Below the pieces are notes generated by a model. That model saw only the letters and a list, made by a program, of their open reading frames with translations. It did no database searches and was not told where the DNA came from. 64,000 bases of DNA, from positions 2,480,001 through 2,544,000 of the forward strand of contig CBDBPL010000007.1 of the NCBI GenBank assembly GCA_965208685.1, read 5' to 3'. A program made the position numbers and the translations under genes. Origin of the DNA: JAJEFO01 sp965208685. Lineage in GTDB: Bacteria; Pseudomonadota; Alphaproteobacteria; Rhodobacterales; Rhodobacteraceae. This document shows positions 18,824 through 27,496 of the stretch, in pieces. How positions within the stretch are numbered: position 1 is the stretch's first letter; each line of letters starts with the position of its first letter.

Positions 18824-19387
18824 CTAGCGCTCGATCGATACGTGAAGCATGACATCCGGGGCACTCGTCACGGCACCGTTCGGACCCGTGCCGCGCTTGA
18901 TGGCGTCAACCACGTCCATGCCTTCTATGACGCGACCGACAACCGTGTACTGGCCGTCCAGGAAATGGCCGTCCTGGAACATGATGAAGAACTGGCTGTT
19001 GGCCGAATCGGGATCTTGGGCACGCGCCATTCCGACAATTCCGCGATCAAACGGAATGTCGCTGAACTCCGCCGGAAGGTCGGGCCTGTTCGAGCCGCCG
19101 GTGCCGGCCCGACGCATGTCTCCGTCGGACCTGGCGAACTCCACGTCTCCGGTCTGCGCCATGAATCCCTCGATCACGCGGTGAAAGAACACGCCGTCAT
19201 AGGCACCCGATTCCGCGAGCGCTGCAATTTGCTCCGCATGGGCGGGCGCCACGTCCTCGAACAGGTCGATGACGACGCGGCCATTCGCCTCGCCTTCGAT
19301 GTCGATGACGAGATTGGGGCCAGGCCCGTCGTCTGCGGCAAAGGCGGGCGAAACCGAAATCGCGACGGCAAGCAGGAACCTAAGCAT
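18824..19387 (-). CDS. ppiA: Periplasmic cyclophilin-type peptidyl-prolyl isomerase
   Basis: A 187-aa exported cyclophilin (rotamase) that speeds cis-trans isomerisation of prolyl bonds. Residues 1-18 (MLRFLLAVAISVSPAFAA) form a Sec signal peptide. The active-site block FFHRVIEGFMAQTGD (about 68-82, catalytic Arg in HRV) and SQFFIMF (131-137) are conserved. Its start overlaps the end of the upstream cyclophilin gene by 8 nt, so the two are translationally coupled. ppiA is assigned from the signal peptide and family; the cytoplasmic partner is upstream. Confidence 0.92.
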   Translation of the reverse strand: MLRFLLAVAISVSPAFAADDGPGPNLVIDIEGEANGRVVIDLFEDVAPAHAEQIAALAESGAYDGVFFHRVIEGFMAQTGDVEFARSDGDMRRAGTGGSNRPDLPAEFSDIPFDRGIVGMARAQDPDSANSQFFIMFQDGHFLDGQYTVVGRVIEGMDVVDAIKRGTGPNGAVTSAPDVMLHVSIER

Positions 19388-19886
19388 CGGCGGCCACCTT
19401 CACGCTGATCATTCGGTCCGGCTTCGCCGGAGGCTCGCCCCGGGGAATCGCGTCCACGAATTCCATGCCCTCGATCACGCGGCCATAGACGGTGTACTGG
19501 CCGTCGAGAAAGTGGTTGTCGCTGAAATTGATGAAGAACTGGCTGTTGGCCGAGTTCGGGTTCTGGCTTCGCGCCGCACCAAGCGTGCCCCGATCATGGG
19601 GAATGCGGCTGAATTCCGCCGGCAGGTCGGGAAGCCTCGATCCGCCCGTGCCCGCCTTCCGCAGATCCATGCCTTCGCCGTGGCATCCGTGCTCGACATC
19701 GCCGGTCTGCGCCATGAATCCGTCAATCACCCTGTGGAATATCACGCCGTCATAGGCGCCTTGGCGCGCCAGCTCCTTCATGCGTTCCGAATGAGCCGGC
19801 GCAACATCCGGCATCAGCCGGATTGCGACCGTTCCCTGCTTCAACTCGATCAGGATCGTGTTTTCGGGATCCTCAAAATCTGCCAA
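19380..19886 (-). CDS. ppiB: Cytoplasmic cyclophilin-type peptidyl-prolyl isomerase (TTG start)
   Basis: A 168-aa cyclophilin without a signal peptide. It has the active-site block IFHRVIDGFMAQTGDVEHG and SQFFINF. The TTG at 19886 is the best start: GGAGGG lies 4 nt upstream, and ADFEDPENTILIEL matches cytoplasmic cyclophilin N-termini, whereas the open frame further upstream (to 20384) is arginine-rich and not family-like. It overlaps the next gene (periplasmic cyclophilin) by 8 nt. The paired cytoplasmic and exported arrangement is known in alphaproteobacteria. Confidence 0.92.
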   Translation of the reverse strand: MADFEDPENTILIELKQGTVAIRLMPDVAPAHSERMKELARQGAYDGVIFHRVIDGFMAQTGDVEHGCHGEGMDLRKAGTGGSRLPDLPAEFSRIPHDRGTLGAARSQNPNSANSQFFINFSDNHFLDGQYTVYGRVIEGMEFVDAIPRGEPPAKPDRMISVKVAADA

Positions 19887-20380
19887 TGAACCCTCCGTTC
19901 GTCCAGGAATCTCGCGGACACTAGTCCGCGAGGGCCAAAAGGAAAAGCCCGCGACGAGCAGCATCCGGTCAATCGCGGCAGGAAGACTCCCTGGCTTCGT
20001 GCACGACGGCGGAGACCCAATTGAAGAGCGGTGACCCGAGGCACGGCCAGGACGGAAGAGTTCGGGACTCCGGTCGAATCGTCGACCAGGTCGAAGGAAC
20101 CGGTACAACCCGGCACGATCTCCGTGAAATGCGCGTTCCGTCGCCGCCGGGCGCGGGACCTTCGAGCGTCGTGACGGCCACCAGGCGTGACGGCCACCAG
20201 GCCTGAACAGGCGCCATGTCCTGGATTCGCGACTCATGGTGACGCGCATTGCCGGGACATGGCGGGCGAACGGAGCCTCCGCTCTCGAACGTACGGCATC
20301 GCCTCGAGCCGGGCGCAGTCTGCCGGCCGAATTGCAACCCGGATTCGCGGCTTGCCCGATGCTGCCTGATATCGTGGCGG
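19887..20380. other. Gene-free stretch upstream of the cyclophilin operon
   Basis: About 490 bp between two leftward genes. Open frames here have no protein-like composition. It holds the 16-bp tandem repeat at 20171-20202 and presumably the ppiB promoter. Confidence 0.5.
20171..20202. repeat. Perfect 16-bp tandem duplication
   Basis: Two adjacent copies of gtgacggccaccaggc (20171-20186 and 20187-20202) in non-coding DNA. No function is evident; replication slippage is the simplest source. Confidence 0.85.
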
Positions 20381-21337
20381 TCATCGGCGCCCCGAAATCC
20401 GCTTGGCTCCCGGCAAGGCCCCGAACTTCGTTTCACGGACGGCCACGTAGATGCCCGACCCGAGTATCAGGAGAATTCCGAGCCCTGATGACATCCCCGG
20501 AAGTTCGTTCCAGATGACGTAGCCCCAGACGATTGCCAGGACCAGCGTGCCGTATTCGAACGGTGCAACCAGCCCGGCCTCGCCCAATCGGTACGCCTGC
20601 GAAATCAGGTAGCCGCCTGCGGCGCTGCACACGCCCAGGCCGAAGATCACGGCCAGGTCCTCCGTAGGCGGCCATGTCCACTCCCGCAGCAGAAAGTCGA
20701 TTGCGGGGTTGCCCGTCCCCGCAAATCGACCGTTGCCAAAGACCAGGCCCATCACCGTGCAAACAACGATGAAGGTCAGCTGGATGTAGAGCGCCATGGT
20801 CGAGGCGCGCTCCGTCAGGCCCATGTTTCGGGTCAGCGTGTGCAAAGTGGCATAGCCGATGGCGGCCGCAATCGGCAGCAGCATGGCCCAGCGAAACTCC
20901 ACGGCGCCCGGCTGCACGATCACCAGGACCCCGACGAACCCGACCGCCAGCGCCGACCAGCGCCTGACCCCGACCGGCTCCTTGAGAAACAGTGCCGAGA
21001 ATCCCGTGACAAGGAGCGGCGCCACGAAGAACACGGCCGTTGCCTCCGCCAAGGGTATGACCGCGATTCCGCAGAAAAAGGCAAGGTTGGCCAGCACGAC
21101 GCAGAATCCCCTGAGAACGTGCATCATGGGTCGCCTTGTCCGAAGTCTCGACCAGCCGCCTTCCAGCGGCACCACGATTGCAAGCGTGATCGACAGCGCG
21201 ACCATTGACCGCATCAGGATCAACTGGTGCAAGGGATAGTCGCCGCTGAGCCATTTCACCGAGGCGTCGTTGAGCGAAAAGGCGACGGACGCGAGAACCG
21301 CGCAGGAAACGCTGATTTCCCTTGACCGGTCGGACAT
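20381..21337 (-). CDS. EamA-family (DMT superfamily) transporter
   Basis: A 318-aa inner-membrane protein with ten predicted helices in two EamA repeats. IPLAEATAVFFVAPLLVTGFSA and LVAPFEYGTLVLAIVWGYVIWNE are the conserved helix 4-5 segments. The first repeat resembles the branch often annotated as RhaT/S-adenosylmethionine-type uptake carriers, but sequence alone does not set the substrate. It is a distant paralogue of the transporter at 17839-18732 and is divergent from pgk. Confidence 0.88.
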   Translation of the reverse strand: MSDRSREISVSCAVLASVAFSLNDASVKWLSGDYPLHQLILMRSMVALSITLAIVVPLEGGWSRLRTRRPMMHVLRGFCVVLANLAFFCGIAVIPLAEATAVFFVAPLLVTGFSALFLKEPVGVRRWSALAVGFVGVLVIVQPGAVEFRWAMLLPIAAAIGYATLHTLTRNMGLTERASTMALYIQLTFIVVCTVMGLVFGNGRFAGTGNPAIDFLLREWTWPPTEDLAVIFGLGVCSAAGGYLISQAYRLGEAGLVAPFEYGTLVLAIVWGYVIWNELPGMSSGLGILLILGSGIYVAVRETKFGALPGAKRISGRR

Positions 21338-21825
21338 CGGCTACAGCTCCCCTGGACGCACCTGAACCCGCCCGTAGCCGGACGGAATCCGACATGTCTT
21401 TCCAGTTTGCGACGCAGCGCGGGCGTTTCAGGATCACTCTTGTCGCCACGGGCCGATTCTGACGCGCCCGAAGGAGTTCGCCATCAACGAGGAAGGCCGA
21501 ATCGCGAAGGCCGGTTCCGGCCATCACAAGACATGCCGGCAGTCGCTGTCATCGGCACTTCGCGAGCCCGGGCCCGGTCGCATGGCCGGTCCGGTCGTCT
21601 TTCCCTCCGTCGTGGACGTGTCCGAAGTCCCGGACACTCCCGTCTGCTCCACGCGTCAGGTTGCCGCATTTCGACAGGAAGACGCGCAGGCATTCGGAAG
21701 CCGAAGCCGGCCTGTCCGAGCACGATCGCCCTGCAACGGGAAGTTTCCGATCGCGACGGCAAGTCCGGTTGACGTCGGACGGCGGGGGGTTACTCAGGGC
21801 GGCAAATGCATCCAGGAGACACGGC
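21338..21825. other. Gene-free divergent region between transporter and pgk
   Basis: About 490 bp with no convincing frame or RNA. It must contain the pgk promoter. AGGAG at 21813-21817 is the pgk ribosome-binding site. Confidence 0.5.
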
Positions 21826-23019
21826 ATGGCTTGGAAGACGCTGGACGACATTGACCTTGCCGGCAAGGTCGTTCTGACTCGCGCGGACTTGAACGTTCCC
21901 GTCGAGAACGGATCGGTGACCGATACGACCAGGATCGAACGCATCGCACCGACGGTTCACGACATTCTCGCCAAGGGCGGGAAGCCCGTCCTGCTGGCCC
22001 ACTTTGCGCGCCCAAAGGGCCGGCGCGTGCCCGAAATGTCCCTGTGTCAGATCCGGGAAGTCGTGGCACGCGTGCTTGGCCTGCCCGTGACGTTTGCGGA
22101 AGACTGCGTCGCCGACCTCGCGGAGTCAGCGGTCGCAGGGCTGGGCGGCGGCGAAGTGCTCATGCTGGAGAACACGCGGTTTCACGCGGGCGAGGAAGCC
22201 AACGACCCGCAGTTCGCGGCCGCGCTTGCCGCGCTTGGCGATGTCTTCGTCAATGACGCGTTCTCGGCCGCCCACAGGGCTCACGCCTCGACCGAAGGCC
22301 TGGCCCGGCTCCTGCCGTCCGCCGCCGGGCGCTTGATGGAAGCGGAACTGAAGGCGCTGGACTCCGCCCTGACCGACCCTGACCGGCCGCTCGTTGCCGT
22401 CGTGGGGGGCGCGAAAGTCTCGACGAAGCTCGCATTGCTCGAGAACCTCGTCCGCAAGGTGAACACGGTCGTGATCGGGGGCGGCATGGCCAACACTTTT
22501 CTCGTGGCGCAGGGCATCGATGTCGGCAGGTCGCTTGCCGAGCGCGAGATGGCCGGCACCGCCCGTGACATACTGGCCAGGGCCGAGGAGGTCGCCTGCG
22601 AGATCGTCCTGCCGACGGACGTCGTCTGTGCAGCGGAGCTTGCAGCCGGTGTCGAGGCGGTCACGGTCGATGCAGGCTCCTGCCCGCCAGGTTTCATGAT
22701 CTTGGACGTGGGACCTCGAACCGTTGCGCAGATCGCGGACGTGTTCGCATCCGCAAGGACCGTCATCTGGAACGGCCCGCTTGGCGCCTTCGAGACCGAT
22801 CCGTTTGGGGCGGCCACGGTCGCCGCTGCGCGAAGGGTCGCCGAGTTGACGCAATCAGGCAGCCTGAGTTCGGTGGCCGGCGGCGGCGACACGGTGGCGG
22901 CATTGAACAAGGCCGGGGTCACGGGCGACTTTTCCTACGTCTCGACCGCCGGCGGCGCGTTTCTCGAATGGATGGAAGGCAAGACGCTGCCGGGAGTGGC
23001 CGCCCTTGACCAGGGTTGA
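21826..23019 (+). CDS. pgk: Phosphoglycerate kinase
   Basis: A 397-aa cytoplasmic glycolytic and Calvin-cycle kinase transferring phosphate between 1,3-bisphosphoglycerate and ADP. The N-domain signature VLTRADLNVPV is at 16-26 and the substrate-binding HFARPKG near 59-65. The nucleotide loop VVGGAKVSTKL (about 190-200) and the C-domain GGGDTVAA near 360 are present. The usual HxxRP has Phe-Ala between His and Arg (HFARP), whereas HLGRP is commoner. The start at 21826 has AGGAG 8 nt upstream; longer in-frame starts are not family-like. A class I aldolase gene follows after 84 bp on the same strand. Confidence 0.97.
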   Translation: MAWKTLDDIDLAGKVVLTRADLNVPVENGSVTDTTRIERIAPTVHDILAKGGKPVLLAHFARPKGRRVPEMSLCQIREVVARVLGLPVTFAEDCVADLAESAVAGLGGGEVLMLENTRFHAGEEANDPQFAAALAALGDVFVNDAFSAAHRAHASTEGLARLLPSAAGRLMEAELKALDSALTDPDRPLVAVVGGAKVSTKLALLENLVRKVNTVVIGGGMANTFLVAQGIDVGRSLAEREMAGTARDILARAEEVACEIVLPTDVVCAAELAAGVEAVTVDAGSCPPGFMILDVGPRTVAQIADVFASARTVIWNGPLGAFETDPFGAATVAAARRVAELTQSGSLSSVAGGGDTVAALNKAGVTGDFSYVSTAGGAFLEWMEGKTLPGVAALDQG

Positions 23020-23103
23020 ATCGGATCGCGTCCGCATGCGCGCCATTGACTCGCTGGACGACGGCCCTAAGAGGGGCGCAATGCCATTTGAACGGGGGAT
23101 TCG

Positions 23104-23988
23104 ATGCCTGAAGTGACACAGTCTGAGCAGATGCGGACCGGCAAGGGCTTTGTTGCCGCGCTCGATCAGTCCGGCGGGTCGACGCCCAAGGCGCTTCGCC
23201 TCTACGGCATCGAGGCTGATCGATACGGCTCCGAAGACGAGATGTTTGACCTGATCCACGAGATGCGGTCGCGCATCGTGCGCGCTCCGGCGTTCTCGGG
23301 CGAAATGGTCATCGGTGCCATCCTGTTCGAGCAGACGATGGACCGGGACATTGGCGGCGACGCCGCGGCCGCCTACCTCTGGGAAACGAAGCGCGTGGTG
23401 CCCTTCCTCAAGTGCGACCAAGGGCTTGAGAACGAGGTTGATGGCGTACAGCTCATGAAGGACATGGGCGATCTTGACGGCCTTCTCTCGCGTGCCAATG
23501 CAATGGGAATCTTCGGCACGAAGATGCGCTCCGTCATAAATTCGGCAAATCCGGACGGGATCGCGGCCATTGCGGCGCAGCAGTTCGAGGTCGGTCGCCG
23601 GATTCTCGACCACGGGCTGGTCCCGATCATCGAGCCGGAAGTCACCATCACGATCGCGGACAAGGCCGCCGCCGAGGAAATCCTGCGCGACGAGATCATG
23701 AAGGGACTTGATGCGCTCGACCAGGAGGTCATGCTGAAGCTTTCGCTGCCCAGCGAAGAGGATTTCTATGCGCCGTGCATCGCGCATCCGAACTGCATGC
23801 GCGTGGTCGCGCTGTCGGGCGGCTATTCCAGGGAGGAGGCCAACCGACGCCTTGCGGTAAATGCCGGCATGATCGCAAGCTTCAGCCGCGCCTTGACCGA
23901 AGGGCTGTCCGACTCCCAGTCCGACGATGAATTCAACACCGCGTTGGCAGAGACGATCACGTCAATCTACGAGGCCTCGATCTCCTGA
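23104..23988 (+). CDS. Fructose-bisphosphate aldolase, class I
   Basis: A 294-aa Schiff-base aldolase that interconverts fructose 1,6-bisphosphate with DHAP and glyceraldehyde 3-phosphate. FVAALDQSGGSTPKAL at 16-31 is typical of the bacterial class I branch. The N-terminal phosphate and substrate residues are followed by IIEPEVTI near 179-186. The likely Schiff-base lysine is in EVMLKLSLP near residue 206. No class II zinc motifs are present. A gggg-gattcg stretch precedes the ATG. With pgk and eno in the same region, it gives a small glycolytic neighbourhood. Confidence 0.93.
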   Translation: MPEVTQSEQMRTGKGFVAALDQSGGSTPKALRLYGIEADRYGSEDEMFDLIHEMRSRIVRAPAFSGEMVIGAILFEQTMDRDIGGDAAAAYLWETKRVVPFLKCDQGLENEVDGVQLMKDMGDLDGLLSRANAMGIFGTKMRSVINSANPDGIAAIAAQQFEVGRRILDHGLVPIIEPEVTITIADKAAAEEILRDEIMKGLDALDQEVMLKLSLPSEEDFYAPCIAHPNCMRVVALSGGYSREEANRRLAVNAGMIASFSRALTEGLSDSQSDDEFNTALAETITSIYEASIS

Positions 23989-24035
23989 CCAGCGGCGAGC
24001 CGATGGGGCCGCTCGGTGAGGCAGGCTTGTCCGCG

Positions 24036-24266
24036 TCACACGAATTCTTCAGGGACTCCCAATGACACTGCAGCCTGATTCGAGATGCGCATCGAGTTCC
24101 GGAGGACGGCAATGTTGCCAGGAACCTGCTCGATCAGGACCTTGCCCATGGCAAGCAACGAAGAATGCTCGTCTCTGGCAGCAGGCATCAGTCCAATTCG
24201 GACGAATCTGCCACCATCGCTGCCAGCCAACGTAGCGGTCCAACCCCAGACACTTCTTCTGTTCAC
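24036..24266 (-). CDS. Small hypothetical protein coupled to the Fic remnant
   Basis: A 76-aa frame starting GTG and overlapping the stop of the upstream Fic remnant by 4 nt (GTGA), a typical coupled arrangement. The C-terminal half reads as a plausible small soluble domain (ARDEHSSLLAMGKVLIEQ, then PGNIAVLRNSM). I do not recognise it. It may be a real small gene or the tail of a larger gene damaged by the same deletion. Confidence 0.35.
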   Translation of the reverse strand: MNRRSVWGWTATLAGSDGGRFVRIGLMPAARDEHSSLLAMGKVLIEQVPGNIAVLRNSMRISNQAAVSLGVPEEFV

Positions 24267-24820
24267 AGGCCTCGACTTCCGACCTGAGCCTTCATGGCGT
24301 CTCCAAGAAACCTGGCAAATGGCACGACTTCCTCCCGAACGGTCGCCGCTTCGAGCTCATCCATGTAGGCGTGCCGGTCATCGAACTTTATGACGAGTTC
24401 ATCCCCTTGTGCGAGAGTGGCACGAGTTTCTAAGGTGGACGTGTTGTACGGGAAATCCGTCTTCTTGTTGCCGGCTTTCGGCGCCCGGACGAGCAGTTGC
24501 ACCGGGACCGTGGTGTCACCGGCATGCAACTTCAAGGACTGCTCGGGCGACAAAGACCAGTCTTCACCAAAACGCTCCGCAAGATACTGGGCGAAGAAGC
24601 CCCAATAGGACGTATACCATGCCGTGCTTTCGCAAACGGCCTCTTCCGGCCTCGACACGATGTCCCAGCCCTTGATCACTTCCTGGATGAACCCCGCCTT
24701 GAGGATCCGCTCCCTATGCGTTCGGGAAATGTCGCTGGACTTGACGGCAACCACACCCTTGGATTGAAGGGCATTGAGCACCTTCAGGGATTCTCCAAGC
24801 TTCTCTGCAGCACTTGCCAT
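24263..24820 (-). pseudogene. Fic-family gene remnant with internal deletion
   Basis: The 185-aa product starts like large Fic/DOC proteins of rhizobia that carry an N-terminal helix-turn-helix region: AAEKLGESLKVLNALQSKGV, then SRTHRERILKAGF, and SLSPEQSLKLHAGD with VPVQLLVRAPK. After about residue 120 it jumps to a segment that looks like the C-terminal helices of Fic proteins (HAYMDELEAATVREE, then VVPFARFLGDAM). The whole Fic core, including HPFxxGNGR, is missing. Full-length relatives are several hundred residues, so an internal deletion is likely. A DNA-binding fragment could still be made. Identification is from memory of family sequences. Confidence 0.6.
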
Positions 24821-25059
24821 CGCGGCAACTTCGCTCAGGTCACTCCTTAGGGTTTTTGGCTGTACGCGAGTTAGGTAATTGTGTCGATCAAAGTTTGGCC
24901 TCTTGCGCCGCGCAAGGCTCCGGCTCATGAGGTCCACGCGTCCAACGGACCAAGAAACCTGTCTCCAGCCAAAGTGCGCTTCCGTTACATTCCGAGACCA
25001 TCAACGTAGCGACCTGCACCTGGATTGCCTTCTGGCCATGCATCCAGTTCGCAGCGATC

Positions 25060-25088
25060 TTGACCCAGACAACCAAGTCACCTATAGT
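25060..25088 (+). promoter_or_regulatory. Strong sigma70-type promoter of the RHH/PIN pair
   Basis: TTGACC (25060-25065) and TATAGT (25083-25088) are separated by exactly 17 bp, 20 nt before the ATG. A consensus AGGAGG lies at 25095-25100. It is one of the best promoter matches in the window. Confidence 0.8.
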
Positions 25089-25108
25089 TTCTACAGGAGG
25101 TCGCCGAC

Positions 25109-25468
25109 ATGCCTGGAAAGACGATTTCGTCCCATTTCGACGAGGATCTGGCCTTCTTGCTTGAGGAAGTAAGCAAGGCGGACGGGCATGCACCGTCCCG
25201 GATCGTAAGCACGGGCGCGAGAACCTTTCTTTCGATGTCCCCCCCTGCAAGGCGGGTGGCGATTACGATGGAAGGATCTGCCACGCAGGAGGAGCGCGAC
25301 TTCCTGGCCCGCCTCGTCAGCCGTGCGGCGCTTCTTGCCTATCAGGCCATCCTGGAGGAACGGAACCTTGACCGGATCCGTGAGGCCGAAGGGCATAAAG
25401 GAACGAACACGGCCCTCTGTTCCGAGGAGGACATCGAAGCGGAAGCGGCCCGTCTGTGCTCGACGTAA
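25109..25468 (+). CDS. Putative ribbon-helix-helix antitoxin
   Basis: A 119-aa protein directly upstream of, and overlapping, a PIN-domain gene. The N-terminal 45 residues have ribbon-helix-helix character: ISSHFDEDLAFLLEEVSKADGHAP, then a helix. The rest is helical and acidic (HCEEDIEAEAA-like end), suited to wrapping a toxin. It is longer than most VapB or FitA antitoxins. AGGAGG 8 nt upstream and a near-consensus promoter indicate strong expression and possible autorepression. The assignment rests on context and fold pattern, not on a recognised named family. Confidence 0.65.
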   Translation: MPGKTISSHFDEDLAFLLEEVSKADGHAPSRIVSTGARTFLSMSPPARRVAITMEGSATQEERDFLARLVSRAALLAYQAILEERNLDRIREAEGHKGTNTALCSEEDIEAEAARLCST

Positions 25469-26130
25469 CGTCCAGGCTCTGTCTGGACGTCAACGTCCTG
25501 TTTGCAGACCTCCGAGGCAAGGTGCAGCGTCTTCGTCCGACGGCCTGTTCCGACTTGGTCAGCTATGCAACAACGGGCAGGTTTCCGGGCGGTGCAACGC
25601 AACTGATCATCTCGGTACCGATGATCGAGCAGTGGGAAAGCGTTCTGCAAAGGCATTTCGGCTACAACCGCTCCGACGCCTCCGAGGCAGCTTGGCTGCT
25701 CCATGACATCGCCAAGGAAGGACCACTTCCCTTCTCGACACTCGTCGTCGTTGGCTCGGGCTTCGTTCCGTTTGCCTCCGAGCAGGAAGCCGAGGCTGCC
25801 GCAAGGGGCCGGGCGTCCCGCGCAAGCGGCGAAGAGGCAGGAAGGATCTTCGACGAAATCGAAGACGACCGGCATGTCCTGCTGACGGCGGTAGCTGGAA
25901 GGGCTGACATCCTGGTCACAACAAACATGCGGGATTTCCGAAGGGGAAAGTTACTGGAATTTGATCGTGAGGACATGTTCGTCGTTCCGGCTCCCGATCA
26001 TCATCTCGTTGTCGGAACACCTGGCTTTGCAACGCACTGGTTGCGGCAAGGGATCATTCCCAATTGGAACCTGGTGTCATCCCGTGGCAACGAATTTCGA
26101 CTGAAAGCGACAGGTCTCGAAGAGCCCTGA
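25456..26130 (+). CDS. PIN-domain protein, putative toxin RNase
   Basis: A 224-aa protein with PIN-nuclease features: the first acidic residue D11 in LCLDVNVLFADL, E58 in MIEQWESVL, and the C-terminal core EDDRHVLLTAVAGRADILV followed by TTNMRDF. PIN toxins are Mg-dependent RNases, often aimed at tRNA or rRNA. It starts with GTG inside the antitoxin gene (13-nt overlap), so translation is coupled. At 224 residues it is much larger than VapC (about 130), with an insert around 70-135 rich in Glu, Ala and Arg and a C-terminal extension. It resembles large PIN proteins of COG2405/COG5611-like type more than VapC. Confidence 0.72.
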   Translation: MLDVTSRLCLDVNVLFADLRGKVQRLRPTACSDLVSYATTGRFPGGATQLIISVPMIEQWESVLQRHFGYNRSDASEAAWLLHDIAKEGPLPFSTLVVVGSGFVPFASEQEAEAAARGRASRASGEEAGRIFDEIEDDRHVLLTAVAGRADILVTTNMRDFRRGKLLEFDREDMFVVPAPDHHLVVGTPGFATHWLRQGIIPNWNLVSSRGNEFRLKATGLEEP

Positions 26131-26763
26131 GGCAGAAATTCAAGTTGCCGGCATTGTGGCGGGCTGGCTGAGGCCCCTGATTCCGCCCGCTGTCAGATTT
26201 GCGCCGACATCACCCTGAGCAAGAGGCGGCTCGAATTTCCAAATTTCTGCGCCTGCTGTCTGCTCAATCCGCTTGATCAACGAATGCCGGAGCACTGCCT
26301 CACGATCAAGCAACATACGGAACATTTCTCGGTCACGGACCAAAAATGTTCTTGCTTTGTATCGATGATTCGGGTATGAGCTTCGCGACGCGGGGAATGC
26401 ACGAAATCCAAGTCGGATCATCGCGTTGATGGACGTTTGCGTGTTCGGCTTCATGACATGCACGTTTCACGGCAACTTGGGCCGTTTTCGGGCGGCGGGC
26501 GACGATGTTGCGCTCGTTGCGGAATAAATCAAGTGGCCCCGGCAACAGCAGCAGGTTTGGCGTCAAGCCGTGCTTCCGGGAACCTTCAGGAACTGGAAAT
26601 TCCTGCCAATGCGACCTTCGAAATTCAGCGCGCGTAGTGTAATTGACTTCCTTGGAAGTGTGGATCGTGCCAGGTCAAGGGTCTGCCCCTGCAAGATCTA
26701 TCCAGCTGGGGGGAATCCGGTCCACTGGTCGGGCAATGATGCAGGAAAGCGGGGAGGACATCC
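26131..26763. other. Gene-free stretch before cobO
   Basis: About 630 bp between the PIN gene and cobO. Base use is less GC-rich than in the neighbours, and frames are short and not protein-like. It probably holds eroded accessory DNA and the cobO promoter. I looked for an adenosylcobalamin riboswitch and found only fragmentary similarity near 26680-26760. Confidence 0.5.
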
Positions 26764-27372
26764 ATGAGAGACAAGGCAACCCGTCACCGCGACAAGATGA
26801 AGAAGATCAAGGCGGCACGCGACCGGATGATGGAAACGAAGACCCGGGAAAAGGGCCTGATCATTGTCCATACTGGACCGGGCAAGGGCAAGTCGTCTTC
26901 CGGGTTCGGCATGCTCGTCCGCTGCATTGCGCACGGCATGCCTGCAGCCGTGATCCAGTTCATCAAGGGCGCCTGGGGCACGGGAGAACGCGACTTCTTC
27001 GCCGACCACTTCGCCGACAAGGTGACCTGGGTGACCAGCGGAGAGGGTTTCACCTGGGAAACCCAGGATCGCGAACGCGACATCGCTGCGGCGCATGCGG
27101 GCTGGGCAAAGGCCAAAACCCTGATCCGCAACCCTGAAGTCCGCTTCGTGCTCCTGGACGAAATCAACATCGCGCTCCGTTACGCGTATCTCGACATCGA
27201 CGAGGTCATCGAATTCCTCCTCACCGAGAAGCCGGAAACGACCCATGTCGTGCTCACCGGCCGCAACGCCCACGACAAGCTCGTCGAATGCGCCGATCTC
27301 GTGACCAGCATGGAGCTTGTCAAGCACCCCTTCCGGGACGGCATCAAGGCCCAGAAGGGCATCGAGTTCTGA
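26764..27372 (+). CDS. cobO: Cob(I)yrinic acid a,c-diamide adenosyltransferase
   Basis: A 202-aa CobO/BtuR-type ATP:corrinoid adenosyltransferase. It attaches the 5'-deoxyadenosyl group to cobalt in the corrinoid intermediate. The P-loop-like HTGPGKGKSSSGFG is at 36-49. FIKGAWGTGERDFF and LLDEINIALRY are family signatures. A basic N-terminal helix (KATRHRDKMKKIKAARDRM) caps the active site. GGGGAGG lies just upstream of ATG 26764. cobQ follows in the same direction after 124 bp, so the two are likely one transcript. Confidence 0.95.
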   Translation: MRDKATRHRDKMKKIKAARDRMMETKTREKGLIIVHTGPGKGKSSSGFGMLVRCIAHGMPAAVIQFIKGAWGTGERDFFADHFADKVTWVTSGEGFTWETQDRERDIAAAHAGWAKAKTLIRNPEVRFVLLDEINIALRYAYLDIDEVIEFLLTEKPETTHVVLTGRNAHDKLVECADLVTSMELVKHPFRDGIKAQKGIEF

Positions 27373-27496
27373 TCTTGCGGCATTGCACGGCGCAGCGACC
27401 GAGCGCGACACCAGCCCGCGCATCGCGTTCCGGATCATCGCGCCGGGCCGCGACGACAGCAACGCGTCGCAATCCGTCATGCCGACCGGCCGGAAC

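Noticed and set aside
26140..26463. A 107-codon frame on the minus strand in the gap before cobO
   Set aside because: No recognised domain, no good ribosome-binding site and no coupled neighbour. It could be a remnant, but nothing supports a gene.
26640..26763. Possible adenosylcobalamin riboswitch before cobO, with pieces resembling the conserved core (gcccctgcaag, gtccactgg)
   Set aside because: The conserved upstream GGGAA...GGTG block and the full pairing pattern are missing, and the pieces are not spaced as in the family. A covariance-model scan with a clear score would revive it.
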